Shown in pieces: positions 5,878 to 7,469 of a stretch of DNA of 7,469 nucleotides. The stretch covers positions 1 through 7,469 of the forward strand of contig JAPOYQ010000437.1 in the NCBI GenBank assembly GCA_026706505.1, written 5' to 3'. A program made the translations under genes and the position numbers. The DNA is from Gemmatimonadota bacterium. GTDB lineage: Bacteria; Latescibacterota; UBA2968; UBA8231. Under the pieces are notes generated by a model, which worked only from the letters and a program-made list of their open reading frames with translations, ran no database searches and was not told the DNA's origin. Each line of letters begins with the position of its first letter. Within the stretch, counting starts at the first letter, position 1.

Positions 5878-6432
5878 ATGGCCAGCACAAAAACCAAACT
5901 TACATACGAGAACTATCTGAGGACGCCCGATGACGAACGCTACGAGCTTTTGGACGGGGAGTTGTTGGTTATGGAGCCAGCACCGCTTACGGCTCATCAG
6001 TACGTCTTGGGTAATCTCTACTACGCAATGAGGTCATTCTCGGATGAGCGCAACTTGGGGGAGGTGTACATTTCCCCCACCGATGTGGTGCTTTCAGACA
6101 CGGATGTGGTGCAGCCAGACCTGCTGTTTGTCTCCTATGAGCGAGCGCACATCGTCACCCGCGAGAACATTCAAGGCGCACCTGACCTAATCGTCGAAGT
6201 CCTGTCGCCATCCACGGCCGAGCGCGATAGAACGCTCAAGCTCGATCTGTATGCCCGTCACGGCGTGAAGGAATACTGGCTCGTGGACCCCAATGCAAAA
6301 ACCGCGATGGTGCTATTATTGGGCGACCACCGCTTTGAGACTGTCGGCACTTATGGGGAGGGACAAACCTTGAACTCGCCGACATTGGCGGGATTCTCTC
6401 TCAACTTGGCGGGACAATTTAGACGCGGATAA
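5878..6432 (+). CDS. Uma2 family (DUF820) endonuclease-like protein
   Basis: A 184-residue protein, the usual length for this PD-(D/E)XK-fold family. The family is named as putative restriction endonucleases, but its biological role is not established. Typical features: LTYENYLRTPDDERYELLDG (8-27), the N-terminal signature; D81 in VVQPDLLFVS; E107 in PDLIVEVLSPST; and K121 in RTLKLDLYARHGVKEYWLVD, which together make the expected metal-binding and catalytic set. All are intact, so an active nuclease fold is plausible. The DNA looks visibly less GC-rich than its neighbours (runs such as ACAAAAACCAAACTTACATA), which hints at a different origin. It has its own promoter and ribosome binding site. 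No methyltransferase, toxin or transposase gene is adjacent, so it stands alone. It is in the same reading frame as pcm, separated only by one TAG and 25 open codons. Confidence 0.88.
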   Translation: MASTKTKLTYENYLRTPDDERYELLDGELLVMEPAPLTAHQYVLGNLYYAMRSFSDERNLGEVYISPTDVVLSDTDVVQPDLLFVSYERAHIVTRENIQGAPDLIVEVLSPSTAERDRTLKLDLYARHGVKEYWLVDPNAKTAMVLLLGDHRFETVGTYGEGQTLNSPTLAGFSLNLAGQFRRG

Positions 6433-6458
6433 TTTCCGCTGACGAGACATAATGTCCA

Positions 6459-7367
6459 TCAACGCAAGCTGCCCACCAGCGAGGCGATCCGGTTAATGCC
6501 GCGCTCGTCGCAATAGGCGTGGAGATCCTCGACGATTTCGACACCAGCGTTGGGGTTGGCAAAACTGGCCGTGCCGACTTGGACGGCAGAAGCACCGGCG
6601 ACCATGAACTCTAGGACGTCGCTCGCAGTGGTGATGCCGCCGATACCCATGACGGGCACGGCAACAGCTTGGGCTACCTTCCACACCATGGCGAGGGCCA
6701 CGGGCTTGATCGCCGGGCCAGACAAGCCACCGGTAATACCGCCCAAGACGGGCCGCCGTCGCTCCACGTCAATGGCCATACCAACGAGTGTATTGATCAG
6801 CGAAACTGCATCCGCACCCGCATCCACTACGGCGCAGGCAATCTCGGCAATATCCGTGACATTAGGCGTCAGCTTGGCGATGACCGGCCGCTGAGTGCGG
6901 CTGCGAACTGCGGCAATAGCTGCGGCCGCGGTCTGGGGCCGCGTGGCGAAATTGTCGCCACCAGCCTCGACATTGGGGCAAGATATATTGACTTCGAGCG
7001 CGGCAATGCCCTCCAACGCTTCAAGGCTCGCCGCCATCTGCCCGAATTCCTCGACTGAGAATCCGGCAATATTTACCACGACCTGCGCGTCCAAACTGGC
7101 CAGCAAGGGCCATTGCTTCTCGATGAAAGCCGCCAGTCCGGGGTTTTGCAAGCCAATGGAATTGAGCATTCCGGCCGGTGTCTCGACGATGCGCTGGGGA
7201 GGGTTGCCGCCCCGAGGCTGCGGGGTAATGGTCTTGGTGACCAGCCCACCCAAGCGCGCAAAATCGGTCAGCGGCAAAAGCTCCTGACCGTAGTTACAGG
7301 TACCCGAGGCCAGCAGCACCGGGTTGCGCAGTCGCACGCCGGCAAAATCTATGCTCAGGTCGGCCAT
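6459..7367 (-). CDS. pyrD: Dihydroorotate dehydrogenase, class 1B catalytic subunit
   Basis: A 302-residue FMN enzyme that oxidises dihydroorotate to orotate, the fourth step of UMP synthesis, in the cytoplasm. Class 1 is shown by the catalytic cysteine C130 in LEVNISCPNVEAGG (124-137); class 2 enzymes have serine there. Other features are LLASGTCNYGQE (18-29), LVTKTITPQPRGGNP (42-56), MLNSIGLQNPG (67-77), VIAKLTPNVTDI (162-173) with K165, INTLVGMAID (191-200), GGITGGLSGPAIKP (209-222) and the FMN phosphate site MGIGGI (240-245). Pairing with PyrK defines class 1B, which passes electrons to NAD+. The start at ATG 7367 follows GGAG with six-base spacing; an in-frame ATG 12 bases earlier lacks a ribosome binding site. 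The coding region overlaps the end of pyrK by 13 bases. It is convergent with the Uma2 gene, with 26 bases between the stops and no clear terminator hairpin. Confidence 0.96.
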   Translation of the reverse strand: MADLSIDFAGVRLRNPVLLASGTCNYGQELLPLTDFARLGGLVTKTITPQPRGGNPPQRIVETPAGMLNSIGLQNPGLAAFIEKQWPLLASLDAQVVVNIAGFSVEEFGQMAASLEALEGIAALEVNISCPNVEAGGDNFATRPQTAAAAIAAVRSRTQRPVIAKLTPNVTDIAEIACAVVDAGADAVSLINTLVGMAIDVERRRPVLGGITGGLSGPAIKPVALAMVWKVAQAVAVPVMGIGGITTASDVLEFMVAGASAVQVGTASFANPNAGVEIVEDLHAYCDERGINRIASLVGSLR

Positions 7368-7469
7368 GCGCTGCTCCATTTTATTTGCCGCGCGTCGAAC
7401 GCCGGTCCATCCACGCAGACGCGGGCGTAGCGGCCGTAGTCCGTATCGCCTTTTGCCGTCGCCAACTCG
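7355..7469 (-). CDS. pyrK: Dihydroorotate dehydrogenase electron transfer subunit, 3' end only
   Basis: Only the last 37 or so codons are in the window; the gene continues past the right edge. The visible protein reads on the - strand with GRYARVCVDGPAFDARQI in its middle, which matches the C-terminus of PyrK, where the cysteine of the VC-DGP motif is the last ligand of the 2Fe-2S cluster. PyrK carries FAD and the iron-sulfur cluster and moves electrons from PyrD to NAD+. After QIKW there is a short tail, SSAWPT, and a TGA that lies within the first codons of pyrD. The overlap implies co-transcription and translational coupling. The assignment rests on a short fragment, but it is strongly backed by the adjacent pyrD. 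Confidence 0.85.
   Translation of the reverse strand, partial: ELATAKGDTDYGRYARVCVDGPAFDARQIKWSSAWPT
7374..7377 (-). promoter_or_regulatory. Ribosome binding site deciding the pyrD start
   Basis: On the - strand GGAG (complement of 7374-7377) precedes ATG 7367 by six bases. It lies inside the pyrK coding region, as expected for coupled genes, and favours this start over the ATG at 7379, which has only AT-rich sequence before it. Confidence 0.6.

Noticed and set aside
6442..6452. Palindrome GACATAATGTC between the Uma2 and pyrD stops as a terminator
   Set aside because: The stem is only five bases with a one-base centre and no T-run on either strand, so it would not form a stable terminator hairpin.

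Overview
This is a GC-rich bacterial chromosomal window of compact, mostly housekeeping genes on both strands. It holds seven complete genes and the 3' end of an eighth. The organism cannot be named from this sequence. Three things suggest it is not a typical enteric proteobacterium: a type 1B dihydroorotate dehydrogenase with its PyrK partner, a Uma2-family nuclease gene, and the tetranucleotide CTAG present at about its chance frequency. TTG is used as a start at least once. A GC-rich environmental bacterium, possibly from a poorly sampled phylum, would fit, but that is inference.

Layout from left to right. Bases 74-2365 (+) encode a 12-helix MFS-type membrane protein fused to a long cytoplasmic tail of HEAT repeats. 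Bases 2370-3086 (-) encode a family 2 glycosyltransferase of the dolichyl/polyprenyl-phosphate sugar transferase type, tail to tail with the MFS gene. A near-consensus sigma70 promoter at 3099-3127 drives a HIT-family nucleotide-binding protein (3167-3514, +). Ribosomal protein L3 (rplC, 3572-4189, -) follows. It has its own Shine-Dalgarno site, a probable promoter and a strong intrinsic terminator at 3512-3547, and none of its usual S10-operon neighbours. Divergent from rplC is a two-gene operon: a family 9 glycosyltransferase (4289-5185, TTG start) overlapping by four bases with pcm, protein-L-isoaspartate O-methyltransferase (5182-5802). A Uma2-family endonuclease-like gene (5878-6432, +) has its own good promoter. 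The window closes with pyrD (6459-7367, -) and the end of pyrK (7355-7469, -), which overlap and form a pyrimidine-synthesis operon transcribed leftward from outside the window.

The genes do not form one pathway. PyrD and PyrK act together in de novo UMP synthesis. The two glycosyltransferases point to cell-envelope or glycolipid assembly. Pcm and HIT are maintenance proteins. No mobile element, CRISPR array, tRNA or rRNA was seen. No gap between genes exceeds about 100 bases. The items most worth a second look are the MFS-HEAT fusion, with recent-looking internal repeat duplication, and the isolated monocistronic rplC. I found no convincing new multi-gene system.
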